Shown here: one piece after another, positions 28,101-36,951 of the stretch
How the letters are laid out: every line of letters starts with the position of its first letter
How positions within the stretch are numbered: position 1 is the first letter of the stretch
Source: an uncultured Hyphomicrobiales bacterium
Lineage (GTDB): Bacteria; Pseudomonadota; Alphaproteobacteria; Rhizobiales; Xanthobacteraceae
DNA length: 48,378 bases
Assembly: GCA_903885555.1 (NCBI GenBank)
Contig: CAISIV010000097.1
Location: 1 to 48,378, forward strand
Direction: 5' to 3'
Translations under genes and position numbers: made by a program
Notes under the pieces: generated by a model
Databases searched by the model: none
What the model was told of the DNA's origin: nothing
What the model saw: the letters and a program-made list of their open reading frames with translations, nothing else

Positions 28101-28173
28101 TTGATCGTCCTCAAGCTTCCCGTTTTCGGTCTTTTGTTATATATGACAGCTAAATCGCATTGGAGGAATTCCC

Positions 28174-28626
28174 GTGGCTATGAGCATGCTCGACAAGACC
28201 GCCGAGAACAAAGACAAGTCGGCTTGGTCTCCCGAGATCGCGGCTGAGTTTGCCCGCGAAGCCAAAAACCCGAACCCCTGCGTCGGCTCGACCTTGCTGT
28301 CGGAGAACGAGCGCAGCCGCGTCTGGATCATCCGCCTCGCCCCCGGCGAGCGCATCGGGTTCCACCGCCATGTGCTGGACTATTTCTGGACCGCGGTGTC
28401 CGGCGGCAAGGCCCGCCAGCATGTGCATGATGGCACCACCGTCGAATATACCTACGCGCCGGGCGAGACCCGCCACGAGAGCTACGGCGCGGGCGAGTTC
28501 AAGGTGCACGATCTCGAGAATCTCGGCGACACGGAAATGGTCTTCATGACCGTCGAGTTCAAAGACAGCGCCAATAAGCCGATGCAGCTGCCGGAAGGCG
28601 TGCGCCCACAAGCCGCGGCGGCCTGA
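28174..28626 (+). CDS. Cupin-domain protein
   Basis: 150 residues; GTG at 28174 with GGAGGA 6 bases upstream (an ATG at 28180 is the alternative). A single cupin barrel: the first motif includes GERIGFHRHVLDYFW (His ligands), with further His in ARQHVHDG and RHESYGAGE, and the second motif near VHDLENLGD. Small cupins of this kind act as dioxygenases, isomerases or sensors of a small acid. Divergent from the FAD monooxygenase with only 73 bases between starts, suggesting shared regulation. Followed by a clear terminator. Confidence 0.82.
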   Translation: MAMSMLDKTAENKDKSAWSPEIAAEFAREAKNPNPCVGSTLLSENERSRVWIIRLAPGERIGFHRHVLDYFWTAVSGGKARQHVHDGTTVEYTYAPGETRHESYGAGEFKVHDLENLGDTEMVFMTVEFKDSANKPMQLPEGVRPQAAAA

Positions 28627-28644
28627 TCACCAAATACCGCTACA

Positions 28645-28683
28645 ACGCCCGCTATCCGGGACACCCCGGCGGCGGGCGTTTTT
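28645..28683 (+). terminator. Rho-independent terminator after the cupin gene
   Basis: ACGCCCGC (28645-28652) pairs with GCGGGCGT (28672-28679), enclosing a second hairpin CCGGG-acac-CCCGG, and is followed by TTTTT. It starts 18 bases after the cupin stop codon. Confidence 0.85.
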
Positions 28684-28685
28684 AC

Positions 28686-28736
28686 TGCGCATGATCCCGA
28701 AAAGTGGGCACCGGTTTTCGGATAAGATCATGCGCA
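28686..28736. repeat. Rhizobial-type palindromic repeat
   Basis: TGCGCATGATC (28686-28696) and GATCATGCGCA (28726-28736) are perfect 11-base arms; inside, CCGAAAA (28697-28703) pairs with TTTTCGG (28715-28721). The 51-base element resembles a palindrome common in intergenic regions of Hyphomicrobiales genomes. It sits immediately downstream of the terminator. Confidence 0.75.
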
Positions 28737-28973
28737 ATTCAGTTTCTTCACTTGTCCAATCAATAGGCTAGCCAAGCCGCCAGCCTTCCTGCAAACTGCA
28801 ACTTCAAGCCCGAGAAAATGCGGGCGCCAAAGAAACTGGACTTCAAAGGGGAAACGGACCGGGACTTTCGACAATCGGATTCAAAAGGCCTGCGGACTGC
28901 GGCCTGATCGCATCGCGCCGTCCGGCGTTGAGCGCCAGATCCGATTTCAGCGAATGACCCGGTTGGGAGCGGT
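28737..28973 (+). promoter_or_regulatory. Gene-free upstream region of the third Liv operon
   Basis: With the terminator and repeat before it, this completes a 347-base gene-free gap. It is less GC-rich at its left end (28737-28775). It holds minor inverted repeats near the right end (GGCC-N10-GGCC, and CGCCG...CGGCG around 28917-28925), and GGGAG just before the permease ATG. The promoter of the operon should be here; I cannot place -35/-10 boxes with confidence. Confidence 0.4.
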
Positions 28974-29849
28974 ATGGAAATTTCCTGGGATTTGTTCTTG
29001 AACGCGATCGCCGCCGGGCTCCTGCTCGGCGCATTCTACGCCGCTGTGACCGCGGGAATTTCGATCTCGTTCGGCATGCTCGATATCGTCAATATCGCGC
29101 ATCCGGCCTTCGTCATCCTCGGCTCCTACATCGCCTACTTCTTCAACATCAATTTCGGCGTCGATCCGATCCTGGTCAGCATCATCGCGCTGCCGGTGTT
29201 CTACCTGCTCGGCGCGTCGGTCTATCAGGTCTATTATCTGTCGTTCGAAAAGCGCGGCCAGGATTCGTTGCGCGGCCTCGCCTTCTTCTTCGGCTTGCTG
29301 TTCGTCACCGAGGTCGGCCTGATTTTGGTGTTCGGCGTCGACTACCGCTACGTCGAGGCCGCCTATATCGGGCCCAGCGTGCACATCGGCATTGTCGATT
29401 TCCCGCTGCGCATGCTGGTGCCGTGCCTCGCCGCGCTGGCGCTGTTCGGCGCTCTGCAGCTTTTCGTTACCCGCACGTTCATGGGCCGCGCCATCATGGC
29501 GGTGTCACAGGACCAGCTCGCGCTGCAGCTGATGGCGGTCGACCCGATCAAAATCAAGCGCATCGCTTTCGGCGTATCGATCGCGACCTGTGCAGTGGCC
29601 GGAGCGCTGCTGATCATCATCCAGCCGGTTGAGCCGTCGGTCGGCCGCGAATATATCGGTCGCATCTTCGCGATCTGCGTGCTCGGCGGGCTCGGCAGCA
29701 TGCCCGGCACGTTGATTGCCGCCGTGCTTCTTGGCGTCGTTGAAAGCCTGACCGCCACCTTCTACGGCCCGTCCTGGGCACCCGCCGTTTCGTTCGGCTT
29801 CCTGTTGCTCACGCTGGCTTTCCGGCCGGCGGGCCTCTTCGGACGGTGA
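28974..29849 (+). CDS. Branched-chain-type ABC transporter permease, LivH family (system 3)
   Basis: 291 residues, ATG shortly after GGGAG. It opens LFLNAIAAGLLLGAFYAAVTAG, has 8-9 membrane segments, the loop GRAIMAVSQDQLALQLMAVD, and ends FRPAGLFGR. More distant from the other two LivH proteins than they are from each other, so an independently acquired importer rather than a local duplicate. The stop overlaps the LivM GTG by 4 bp. Confidence 0.94.
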   Translation: MEISWDLFLNAIAAGLLLGAFYAAVTAGISISFGMLDIVNIAHPAFVILGSYIAYFFNINFGVDPILVSIIALPVFYLLGASVYQVYYLSFEKRGQDSLRGLAFFFGLLFVTEVGLILVFGVDYRYVEAAYIGPSVHIGIVDFPLRMLVPCLAALALFGALQLFVTRTFMGRAIMAVSQDQLALQLMAVDPIKIKRIAFGVSIATCAVAGALLIIIQPVEPSVGREYIGRIFAICVLGGLGSMPGTLIAAVLLGVVESLTATFYGPSWAPAVSFGFLLLTLAFRPAGLFGR

Positions 29850-30814
29850 TCGTTGTGAACACGGGCAAATTCTCACTCATAACGATCGCAGTCGGCGCCG
29901 TGGTGATGGCGTTCTCGCATTGGGTCAACGTCGACTATCTGTATTTCGCCAGCTACACGATCCTGCAGTTCATCGTACTGGCGACGGCGTGGAACATCCT
30001 CGGCGGCTACTGCGGCTACGTGAATTTCGGCTCGGCCGCGTTCTTCGCGATGGGCGCTTACTCGTCCGTATTCATGCACAAATTTTTCCCCGTGCCGATC
30101 CCGGTGCTGATCGTAATCGGCGCCTTGGTGTCGGGTATTGCCGGCCTCGGCATGGGCTACCTGACGTTGCGGCTGCGCGGCTCGTTCTTCGCCATCGCGA
30201 CACTGGCGCTGGCGGTTGTGCTGCAGACCCTCGTCGTCAACTGGGACTTCGTCGGCGGCTCGCGCGGCGCCTACATCATCCGGCCGGAAACGCTGGAACT
30301 GCCGGGCGGCATCGAGATCAACTACATCGAATATCTGTTCTTTCTGATGCTGTCGTTGGCTGTCTTTGCCATCATCACCGCGCGCACCATCGAACGTTCG
30401 CAGCTGGGCTTCGGCTTTGCCACAATCCGTGACGACGAAATGGCCGCGGAAGCCTCTGGCGTGCCGACGCTGCGCGTCAAGCTGATCGCCACCACGATTT
30501 CGGGCGCCTTCATGGGCATGGCCGGCGCGCCATTCCCCTACTACATCGGCTACCTGCAGCCATCGTCGGCCTTCGGTCTTGAATATGCGGTGAACTCGAT
30601 TGCCATGCCGATGATCGGTGGCACCACGAGCTGGATAGGACCGCTGGTCGGCGCCATCCTGCTCGGCTCGGCGCAGCAATACGCCACCGTCACGATTTCG
30701 TCGGCGGTCAATCTGCTGATCGTCGGCCTGATGTTGGTCGGCTTCGTCATCATCGCGCCGAACGGCATTGTCGGCCTGGTGCAGGAACGCCTGCGCAAAT
30801 GGAGGCAGCCATGA
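29846..30814 (+). CDS. Branched-chain-type ABC transporter permease, LivM family (system 3)
   Basis: 322 residues from a GTG overlapping the LivH stop (GTGA); a GTG at 29855 is the alternative. LivM pattern LATAWNILGGYCGYVNFGSAAFFAMGAY, then the cytoplasmic loop ERSQLGFGFATIRDDEMAAEASGV. About eight membrane segments. Its end contains GGAGG, the ribosome site for the overlapping ATPase gene. Confidence 0.94.
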   Translation: MIVVNTGKFSLITIAVGAVVMAFSHWVNVDYLYFASYTILQFIVLATAWNILGGYCGYVNFGSAAFFAMGAYSSVFMHKFFPVPIPVLIVIGALVSGIAGLGMGYLTLRLRGSFFAIATLALAVVLQTLVVNWDFVGGSRGAYIIRPETLELPGGIEINYIEYLFFLMLSLAVFAIITARTIERSQLGFGFATIRDDEMAAEASGVPTLRVKLIATTISGAFMGMAGAPFPYYIGYLQPSSAFGLEYAVNSIAMPMIGGTTSWIGPLVGAILLGSAQQYATVTISSAVNLLIVGLMLVGFVIIAPNGIVGLVQERLRKWRQP

Positions 30815-31545
30815 CGGCGCTGCTCCACGTCGACAATATCAGCAAGCGTTTCGGCGGCTTCGTCGCGCTCGACGGTATCGATCTCGAAGTTCAGCCTGGC
30901 GAACGGCTGGGATTGATCGGCCCCAACGGCTCCGGCAAGAGCACACTGGTCAATTGCATCTGCGGCACGCTGCAGAACGAGAACGGCAGCGTGCAGTTCG
31001 AAGGCCAGCCGCTCGACGGCCTCGCCGCGCATCAACGCACGCATCGCGGCCTGGCGCGCAGTTTCCAGTTGCCGCGGCCGTTCCACAGCATGAACCTGGT
31101 CGACAATCTGCGCGTCCCGCTGCTGTACACGGTGCATTCGCGCCTCGGGCCGCTGCGTTCGGCCGGCGATCTCGATTCGCGCTGCCTTGAACTTCTGGAA
31201 ATGGTCGGCCTCGCCGCCAAGGCCAAACAGATGCCGCGCGATCTGACGCAGGTCGAGATGCGCAAACTTGAACTGGCGCGCGCCGTCGGCGCCGAGCCGA
31301 AGCTGCTGATCGCCGACGAATCCATGGCGGGCCTGTCGCATTCCGAAATCGACGACATCCTGAAGCTGCTGATGCGCCTCAACGAACGCGGCATCACCAT
31401 CATCATGATCGAACACATCATGAGCGCGGTGATGAGCTTCTCGCAGCGCCTCGCCGTTCTGGTCTCCGGCAAGAAAGTCGCCGACGGCAAGCCGGAAGAC
31501 GTCGTGCGCGACCCCGAAGTGGTGAGGGCTTATCTTGGCCAGTAG
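30811..31545 (+). CDS. ABC transporter ATP-binding protein, LivG family (system 3), variant signature
   Basis: 244 residues from the ATG at 30811 (ATGA overlap with livM, GGAGG 5 bases before); an upstream ATG at 30799 adds four residues only. Walker A GPNGSGKS at 37-44. The ABC signature is degenerate, DLTQVEMRKLELA in place of LSYGQQR..E.A, and Walker B reads LLIADESMAGL instead of LLLDEP.AGL, though Asp-Glu are kept. This resembles a known Liv sub-branch with LT.....RLELARAL and DE.MAGL, so it is probably active. Overlaps livF by 11 bp. Confidence 0.93.
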   Translation: MTALLHVDNISKRFGGFVALDGIDLEVQPGERLGLIGPNGSGKSTLVNCICGTLQNENGSVQFEGQPLDGLAAHQRTHRGLARSFQLPRPFHSMNLVDNLRVPLLYTVHSRLGPLRSAGDLDSRCLELLEMVGLAAKAKQMPRDLTQVEMRKLELARAVGAEPKLLIADESMAGLSHSEIDDILKLLMRLNERGITIIMIEHIMSAVMSFSQRLAVLVSGKKVADGKPEDVVRDPEVVRAYLGQ

Positions 31546-32266
31546 CATCACCATCGAGAACGTCCACGCCGCCTACGGCGCGGTACGCGTCATCCACGAT
31601 GTGTCGATGACCGCCAATGCCGGCGAGACCGTCGCGCTGCTCGGCACCAACGGCAACGGCAAAAGCACACTGATGAAGTGCATCATGGGCATCGTGAAGC
31701 CCGCCGAAGGCCGCATCATCGCCGAGATCGACGGCGTGAAGCACAATCTCGTCGGCATGAAGACCGAGGACATTGTCGACCTCGGTATCGCATTGGTACC
31801 GGAAGGCCGCCGCTTGTTTCCAAAACTGACGGTCGAGGAGAACCTGCTGCTCGGGGCGTCGCGGCCCAAGGCGCGCTCCCAGATCAAGGCCAATCTCGAT
31901 TTCAGCTTCGAGGCCTTCCCGCGGCTGGCCGAACGGCGCAGCCAACTCGCAGGCTCGATGAGCGGTGGCGAACAGCAGATGCTGGCACTCGCGCGCGCCT
32001 TGATGCTGGCGCCGAAGATTCTTCTAGTCGACGAGCCGTCGGTGGGCCTCGCCCCCCTGCTCGTGGCCCGCACCATCGACGCCATCAAGCAGCTCAAGGA
32101 GCACTATCAGCTCACGGTGCTGATGGCGGAGCAGAACTTCACGCAGGCGATCCGCATTGCCGACCGCGGCTACGTCATCGTCCACGGCAAGATCGCCTTC
32201 GAGGGCCGTTCGGCCGACGAACTCAACAACAACGACCTGATCCGGCAGTTTTATCTCGGGATGTAA
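31535..32266 (+). CDS. ABC transporter ATP-binding protein, LivF family (system 3), TTG start
   Basis: 243 residues. It starts at TTG 11 bp inside livG, with GAGGG upstream, exactly as in system 2. Walker A GTNGNGKS at 37-44, Q-loop-region ALVPEGRRLFP, signature SMSGGEQQM, Walker B LLVDEPSVGLAP. Last gene of the operon; followed by a bidirectional terminator and a convergent binding protein gene. Confidence 0.94.
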   Translation: MASSITIENVHAAYGAVRVIHDVSMTANAGETVALLGTNGNGKSTLMKCIMGIVKPAEGRIIAEIDGVKHNLVGMKTEDIVDLGIALVPEGRRLFPKLTVEENLLLGASRPKARSQIKANLDFSFEAFPRLAERRSQLAGSMSGGEQQMLALARALMLAPKILLVDEPSVGLAPLLVARTIDAIKQLKEHYQLTVLMAEQNFTQAIRIADRGYVIVHGKIAFEGRSADELNNNDLIRQFYLGM

Positions 32267-32282
32267 TGTCCGCTGAAATGCG

Positions 32283-32312
32283 AAACGGCGCGGGATATCT
32301 CCCGCGCCGTTT
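32283..32312. terminator. Bidirectional terminator between livF (system 3) and the convergent binding protein gene
   Basis: AAACGGCGCGGGA (32283-32295) pairs perfectly over 13 bases with TCCCGCGCCGTTT (32300-32312) around a TATC loop. The A-run on one side and T-run on the other let it serve both strands. Confidence 0.85.
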
Positions 32313-32340
32313 GCCGTTTCAGCCTTGAAAACGAAGTGCC

Positions 32341-33603
32341 TTACTTCGCCTTCTCATAGGGGTAGATCACCTTGCCGGTGGACAGGTCCGACGGCGTCAG
32401 CACGGTCTGCACCGCCATGCCGCGCCACTGCTCGATGTCGTTGCCGTCCTTCACGTCGTGATACTGCACCTGCATCATGCCGGACTTGGTCCACTCGCCG
32501 TTGGCGCCGTAGCTCCAGTCGCCCATGATGGTCTTGAAGGTGGCCTTGCGGAAGTAATCGGCAATCTTGGTGTCGTCGATGCTCTTGGTTTCCGCGATCG
32601 CTTGGCCGACCACACCGGCATAGGCATAACCCCAGCCGCCGAGATAGTAGCCGAGCGGATCGACGCCTTCGGCGCCCGCACGGGCCTGGTACTTTTTGAA
32701 GAACTCGGCCGCCGGCTTCATCATCTTGTCGGACGGCACCCAGGTCTCGTAGTTGACGAAACCGTTGAGCTTGGAGCCGAGCTTCTGCTTGAAAACAGTG
32801 GCCTGCAGACCGACCATCGCGCCGCCGATCATTTTCGGCTTGTAGTTGGCTTCGTTGACCGCGAGCGTGATGCCGACCGACGACAGCGGATACGAGCACA
32901 CGATCACGAGATCAGGGTTGGACGCCTGCACGGCGCGCACGATCGGCGAGAAGTCGGTGGTGCCGGGCGGGAAGGTCTTGTCGTAGACGATCTTGACGCC
33001 GAAGGTCTTGGCGTTCGCGCGCGCGCCTTCGCAAGCGTTACGCGAGAATTCCGCGTCCTCAGCGGTCAGCGCGACCGTCGTCGGCTTCGGGTTCTGCGCC
33101 AGCGCGGTCTGGAAGAAGCCCTCGGTGAAGGACTCCTTGGTCTTCTGGCCGGTCGGCAGCACCGAGAAGTAGTTCTTGTATTTGAACTCGGCGTTCACAT
33201 CGAGCCCGAACAGGCTGATGAAGGTCTTCTTCTTCTGCATCACGACGGGCATCGCCGGCGCGATCATGTTGGTGGCGTAGCCCGAGATCACCAGGTCGAC
33301 TTTGTCGACGTCGAGCAGCTTGGTGTAGATGCCGGGAACCGTCGAGGGGTTCGACTGGTCATCGTAATAGACCAGCTTCACCGGGCGCCCGATCAGGCCG
33401 CCTTTGGCGTTGGTCTCGTCTTCCCAGATTTTCATGCCGAGCAGCGTCTGCTTGCCGTTGGCGGCAAGCGGGCCGGTCAGCGCCATGCTGAAGCCGATCT
33501 TGATCGGTTCCTGCGCCGCGGCACCCGTGCTCAGCATCGCGCAGGCCGCGAGCGTCGCGCCCGCGATCCCGGCCAGAGTCCGGACTTTGAGTTTATTCAA
33601 CAT
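32341..33603 (-). CDS. Periplasmic substrate-binding protein, LivK type (likely partner of system 3)
   Basis: 420 residues; signal peptide of about 30 residues (TLAACAMLSTGAAA-QE). A Cys at residue 21 lies in LAACAML, but the context favours ordinary Sec cleavage over a lipoprotein. The mature start IKIGFSMALTGPLAANG is the type I binding fold seen in aromatic/amino acid receptors. It is transcribed towards the third importer and shares its terminator. System 3 has no binding protein of its own in cis, so this is the natural partner, but the opposite orientation means independent control. Divergent from the cyclase at 33830. Confidence 0.93.
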   Translation of the reverse strand: MLNKLKVRTLAGIAGATLAACAMLSTGAAAQEPIKIGFSMALTGPLAANGKQTLLGMKIWEDETNAKGGLIGRPVKLVYYDDQSNPSTVPGIYTKLLDVDKVDLVISGYATNMIAPAMPVVMQKKKTFISLFGLDVNAEFKYKNYFSVLPTGQKTKESFTEGFFQTALAQNPKPTTVALTAEDAEFSRNACEGARANAKTFGVKIVYDKTFPPGTTDFSPIVRAVQASNPDLVIVCSYPLSSVGITLAVNEANYKPKMIGGAMVGLQATVFKQKLGSKLNGFVNYETWVPSDKMMKPAAEFFKKYQARAGAEGVDPLGYYLGGWGYAYAGVVGQAIAETKSIDDTKIADYFRKATFKTIMGDWSYGANGEWTKSGMMQVQYHDVKDGNDIEQWRGMAVQTVLTPSDLSTGKVIYPYEKAK

Positions 33604-33829
33604 CGTGTTTCCTCCCGAGGAATTCGTTTTTTATAGGTTCCCAATCATGCCAGCGCGGCGGCCAATGGTCCATCCGCCAAATCGCCTATTGGCCCCCGTT
33701 TTGAGTGCATTTCGCAACGCAATACAGCGCCGCTGCCCACCTTTCCCACGGCTAGGCCTCTTGTAAGCAGCGCCCGCGTCCTCATTATGCGCAACAACAA
33801 GGCCAACGAGGAAACGGAGAGACGTTCGA

Positions 33830-34603
33830 ATGCCGCGCAAACTCATCGACATTTCGATCCCGCTTGAGAACGACGTGGCCGCCGATCCGCCGGGTTACGG
33901 CCCGGCCATCCAGTACCTTACGCATGAGGACACCGCGCCCGACCTTCTAAAGTTCTTCCCCGGGCTGAAAAAGGAAGACCTGCCGGACGGCGAAGGCTGG
34001 GGCTTCGAATGGGTCAAGTTATCGACCCACTGCACCACGCATCTCGATGCGCCCTATCACTTCGCCTCCACCATGGACCATGGCAAGCGTGCACTGACCA
34101 TCGACGAGGTGCCTCTGGAATGGTGCCTCCAGCCAGCGGTAAAGCTCGACTTCCGCCACTTCGCCGACGGCTACGTCGCAACCGCCAAAGATGTGGAGAT
34201 GGAACTCAAGCGCATCGGCCACACACTTTCACCGCTTGAAATCGTCGTCGTTAATACGAGCGCCGGCGCCGCTTATGGCCAACCCGATTACGTCTCGCGC
34301 GGCTGTGGTATGGGCCGCGAAGCTACGCTGTATCTCACCGAACGCGGCGTTCGCGTCACCGGCATCGACGGTTGGAGCTGGGACGCGCCTTTCGTCCATA
34401 CCGTGAAAAAATACGCTGAAACCCACGATCCCAAGCTCATTTGGGAAGGCCACAGGGCCGGCCGCGAAATCGGCTATTGTCACATCGAGAAACTTCACAA
34501 TCTCGAGGTGCTGCCTTCCAAGGACTTCACGGTCAGCTGTTTTCCGGTGAAAGTCCGCGGCGGTTCCGCCGGCTGGACACGAGCGGTGGCAATCATCGAT
34601 TAG
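33830..34603 (+). CDS. Cyclase-family metal-dependent hydrolase (second)
   Basis: 257 residues. Metal motif [11 protein letters not shown] at 67-77, a good match to H.GTH.DAP.H, with all His/Asp ligands. It opens [13 protein letters not shown] as in kynurenine formamidase and isatin hydrolase relatives. Cytoplasmic. Its start is divergent from the binding protein gene (226-base gap), and it lies 103 bases before the tripartite transporter genes in the same direction, so hydrolysis of the imported acid or its derivative is plausible. Shorter than, and with a more canonical motif than, the cyclase at 2454. Confidence 0.92.
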   Translation: MPRKLIDISIPLENDVAADPPGYGPAIQYLTHEDTAPDLLKFFPGLKKEDLPDGEGWGFEWVKLSTHCTTHLDAPYHFASTMDHGKRALTIDEVPLEWCLQPAVKLDFRHFADGYVATAKDVEMELKRIGHTLSPLEIVVVNTSAGAAYGQPDYVSRGCGMGREATLYLTERGVRVTGIDGWSWDAPFVHTVKKYAETHDPKLIWEGHRAGREIGYCHIEKLHNLEVLPSKDFTVSCFPVKVRGGSAGWTRAVAIID

Positions 34604-34706
34604 AAGATTTGCATTGATGCTTGAGGCGAGCTGCACCGAAAGGTAGCATCCCACCCAACAAGAAACGGCGGCCGAAGGCCTGCAAACCCATCCTGGGAGG
34701 GATCAC

Positions 34707-35690
34707 GTGGATAGACGCACATTCGTCGCCGGTAGCGCCGCAGCGGCAGCGGCTCTCGCGACCGGACCGGCTTTCGCAGAAGACGCCTATCCGTCGCACG
34801 CCATCACGGTGATCAATCCATTCCCGCCCGGCGGCGCTTCGGACGTCGTCACGCGCCCGCTCGCCGCCGTGCTTGAACCGATCGTCAAGCAGCCGATTGT
34901 GATCGACACCAAGGCCGGCGCCGCCGGCGCGGTTGGCTCGCAAGTCGCAGCCACCGCCAAGCCCGACGGCTACACCTTGCTGTCGCACATCACCTCAATC
35001 TCGGGCTTTGCCGAAGTCGACAAGCTGTTCGGCCGCACGCCGAAATTTACCCGCGCCGACTTCATCCCGCTGGCGCGCTTCGTCGCCGATCCGTGCGTGC
35101 TGATCGTCAACGACCAGCAATCCTACAAGACGCTGAAAGATTTCACCGACGACGCAAAAAAGCGTCCGGACGAGATCATCTATTCGTCCTCGGGACTCTA
35201 CGGCGCGCTGCACATTCCGATGGCGCTTTATATGAAAGCGGCCGGCGGCCTGAAGCTTCGCCATTTGCCGACGAATGGCGGCGGACCGGCACTGACAGCG
35301 CTGCTGGGCAACAATTCGCAGGCGCTGGTGTCGTCGGTGTCGGCCTGCCTCACTCAGATCAAAGCCGGCAAGGTCAAGCCACTTGTGATGTTCGGCGCCA
35401 ACCGTTCGAAGGCGCTGCCGGACGTGCCGACCATGAAAGAGCTTGGCTACAACGTCGAATATTATCTCTGGGTCGGCATGTTCGCGCCGAAAGGCACGCC
35501 GCAGCCAGCGGTTACCTATCTGCGCACCGTGCTCAAACAGGCGGCACTGAGCGAGCAGTTCAAGACATCGATGACCAATCTCGGCCAGGACGTCGAGTAT
35601 CTCGACCAGCCGGAATTCGCCAAATTCTGGGATGCCGACGCTGCACGCATCGAAGACGCGGTCCGGGAGATCGGTCGCGTACAAGGGTAA
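34707..35690 (+). CDS. Bug-family (TctC-like) tripartite tricarboxylate transporter binding protein, copy 1
   Basis: 327 residues from a GTG (GTGGATAGACG) after GGGAGG. Short twin-arginine signal MDRRTFVAG then an Ala-rich segment to PAFA-ED. Bug features: INPFPPGGASDVVTRPLA (PGG ligand loop), KAGAAGAVGSQVAA and KPDGYTLL. These proteins bind carboxylates (citrate, tricarballylate, aromatic and amino acids) for TctAB. Followed by a second, closely related copy 121 bases downstream. Confidence 0.93.
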   Translation: MDRRTFVAGSAAAAAALATGPAFAEDAYPSHAITVINPFPPGGASDVVTRPLAAVLEPIVKQPIVIDTKAGAAGAVGSQVAATAKPDGYTLLSHITSISGFAEVDKLFGRTPKFTRADFIPLARFVADPCVLIVNDQQSYKTLKDFTDDAKKRPDEIIYSSSGLYGALHIPMALYMKAAGGLKLRHLPTNGGGPALTALLGNNSQALVSSVSACLTQIKAGKVKPLVMFGANRSKALPDVPTMKELGYNVEYYLWVGMFAPKGTPQPAVTYLRTVLKQAALSEQFKTSMTNLGQDVEYLDQPEFAKFWDADAARIEDAVREIGRVQG

Positions 35691-35811
35691 GTTGCGCCAG
35701 TTCAACGCGAAGCAGACCGCGCGTAAGGGATAGCGCGCGGCTTCATTTTCGATTAGCAAACGGGCGGCAAGCCGGGATCAAAACCGGCACTTAAATATAT
35801 TGGAGGATTCA

Positions 35812-36789
35812 ATGGATCGCCGCAGTTTCGTTATCGGCACCGCCGCCACCACCGCCGCGCTGGCGACCGGGCAGGCTGCCGCGCAGGAGGCCTACCCCAG
35901 CCACGCGGTGACCATCGTCAACGCTTTTCCGCCGGGCGGCATCAACGACATCGTCACACGCCCTTTGGCTTCGACGATGGAGCCTATCCTCAAGCAGCCG
36001 GTCGTCGTCGAGACCAAGGCCGGCGCCGCCGGACAGGTCGGCGCTCAGGTCGTCGCTTCGGCCAAGCCCGACGGCTATACGCTGCTGTCGCACAACACCG
36101 GCATTTCGGGTTACGAAGAAGTCGACAAGCTGTTTGGCCGTCCGGTGAAGACCAAGCGCTCCGACTTCGTCACGCTGGCCCGCCTCGTCGCCGATCCGGT
36201 GCTGCTGCTGGTCAATGCCGATTTGCCTTACAAGACGCTCAAGGAATTCATCGACGCCGCCAAGAAGCCGGACAGCACGCTGGTGTTCTCGTCGGGCGGG
36301 CTCTACGGCGCCACGCATCTACCGCTCGCCTATCTTGAAAAGGCGACCGGCCCGCTGAAGCTGCGCCACCTGCCGACCAATGGCGGCGGCCCGGCCATCA
36401 CCGCGATCCTTGGCAACAATGCGCAGGTCACGACGCAATCGGTGTCGGCCACCCTCTCGCACATCAAGTCAGGCAAGCTGCGTGCGCTGGCCGCCTTCAG
36501 TGCCGAACGCTCGAAGTTCGTGCCCGACGTACCGACGCTCAAGGAGCTTGGCTTCGACGTCGAGTACTATCTGTGGGTCGGGATTTTCGCGCCGAAAGCC
36601 ACGCCGGCGCCGATCGTGACGACGCTGCGCTCGGCCATCAAACAGGCCGCCAACAGCGACGCCTTCAAGACCGTGCTCGCCAATGCCGGCCAGGAACTGG
36701 CCTATCTCGACGGACCGGAATTCCAGAAATTCTGGGACGAAGACGGCAAGCGCTCCGACGAGGCCGTCATTTCCATCGGCAAGCAGTAG
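35812..36789 (+). CDS. Bug-family (TctC-like) binding protein, copy 2
   Basis: 325 residues; ATG after GGAGGA (a TTG at 35800 lies before the site and is rejected). Twin-arginine signal MDRRSFVIG. Highly similar to copy 1 along its whole length (same PFPPGG/AFPPGG, KLRHLPTNGGGPA, VEYYLWVG and EFxKFWD blocks), so a tandem duplication. Differences lie mainly in ligand-loop neighbours (ASDVV against INDIV; SHITSISGF against SHNTGISGY), pointing to altered specificity. A 12-bp perfect hairpin follows. Confidence 0.93.
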   Translation: MDRRSFVIGTAATTAALATGQAAAQEAYPSHAVTIVNAFPPGGINDIVTRPLASTMEPILKQPVVVETKAGAAGQVGAQVVASAKPDGYTLLSHNTGISGYEEVDKLFGRPVKTKRSDFVTLARLVADPVLLLVNADLPYKTLKEFIDAAKKPDSTLVFSSGGLYGATHLPLAYLEKATGPLKLRHLPTNGGGPAITAILGNNAQVTTQSVSATLSHIKSGKLRALAAFSAERSKFVPDVPTLKELGFDVEYYLWVGIFAPKATPAPIVTTLRSAIKQAANSDAFKTVLANAGQELAYLDGPEFQKFWDEDGKRSDEAVISIGKQ

Positions 36790-36797
36790 CTAATACA

Positions 36798-36826
36798 GCC
36801 CTTCTCGCGCCTCACGCGAGAAGGGC
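36798..36826 (+). terminator. Stem-loop after the second Bug gene
   Basis: GCCCTTCTCGCG (36798-36809) pairs perfectly with CGCGAGAAGGGC (36815-36826), loop CCTCA. It lies 8 bases after the stop, without a U-run. It would partly separate the abundant binding proteins from the membrane components. Confidence 0.65.
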
Positions 36827-36951
36827 TCGCCCTTGCTGCGTTGTTTACGCTTATGACGCTTGTGCTGGGCGGTAACGCCACTAAAGTCGCCCGGAATTTG
36901 GATTATGGCCGCGCCCGTTATGCGCGCCGCACAGAAGTATGAGTCCAACGT

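Noticed and set aside
32458-33636. 392-residue plus-strand frame
   Set aside because: Antisense of the convergent LivK-type gene, which has a signal peptide and fold signature.
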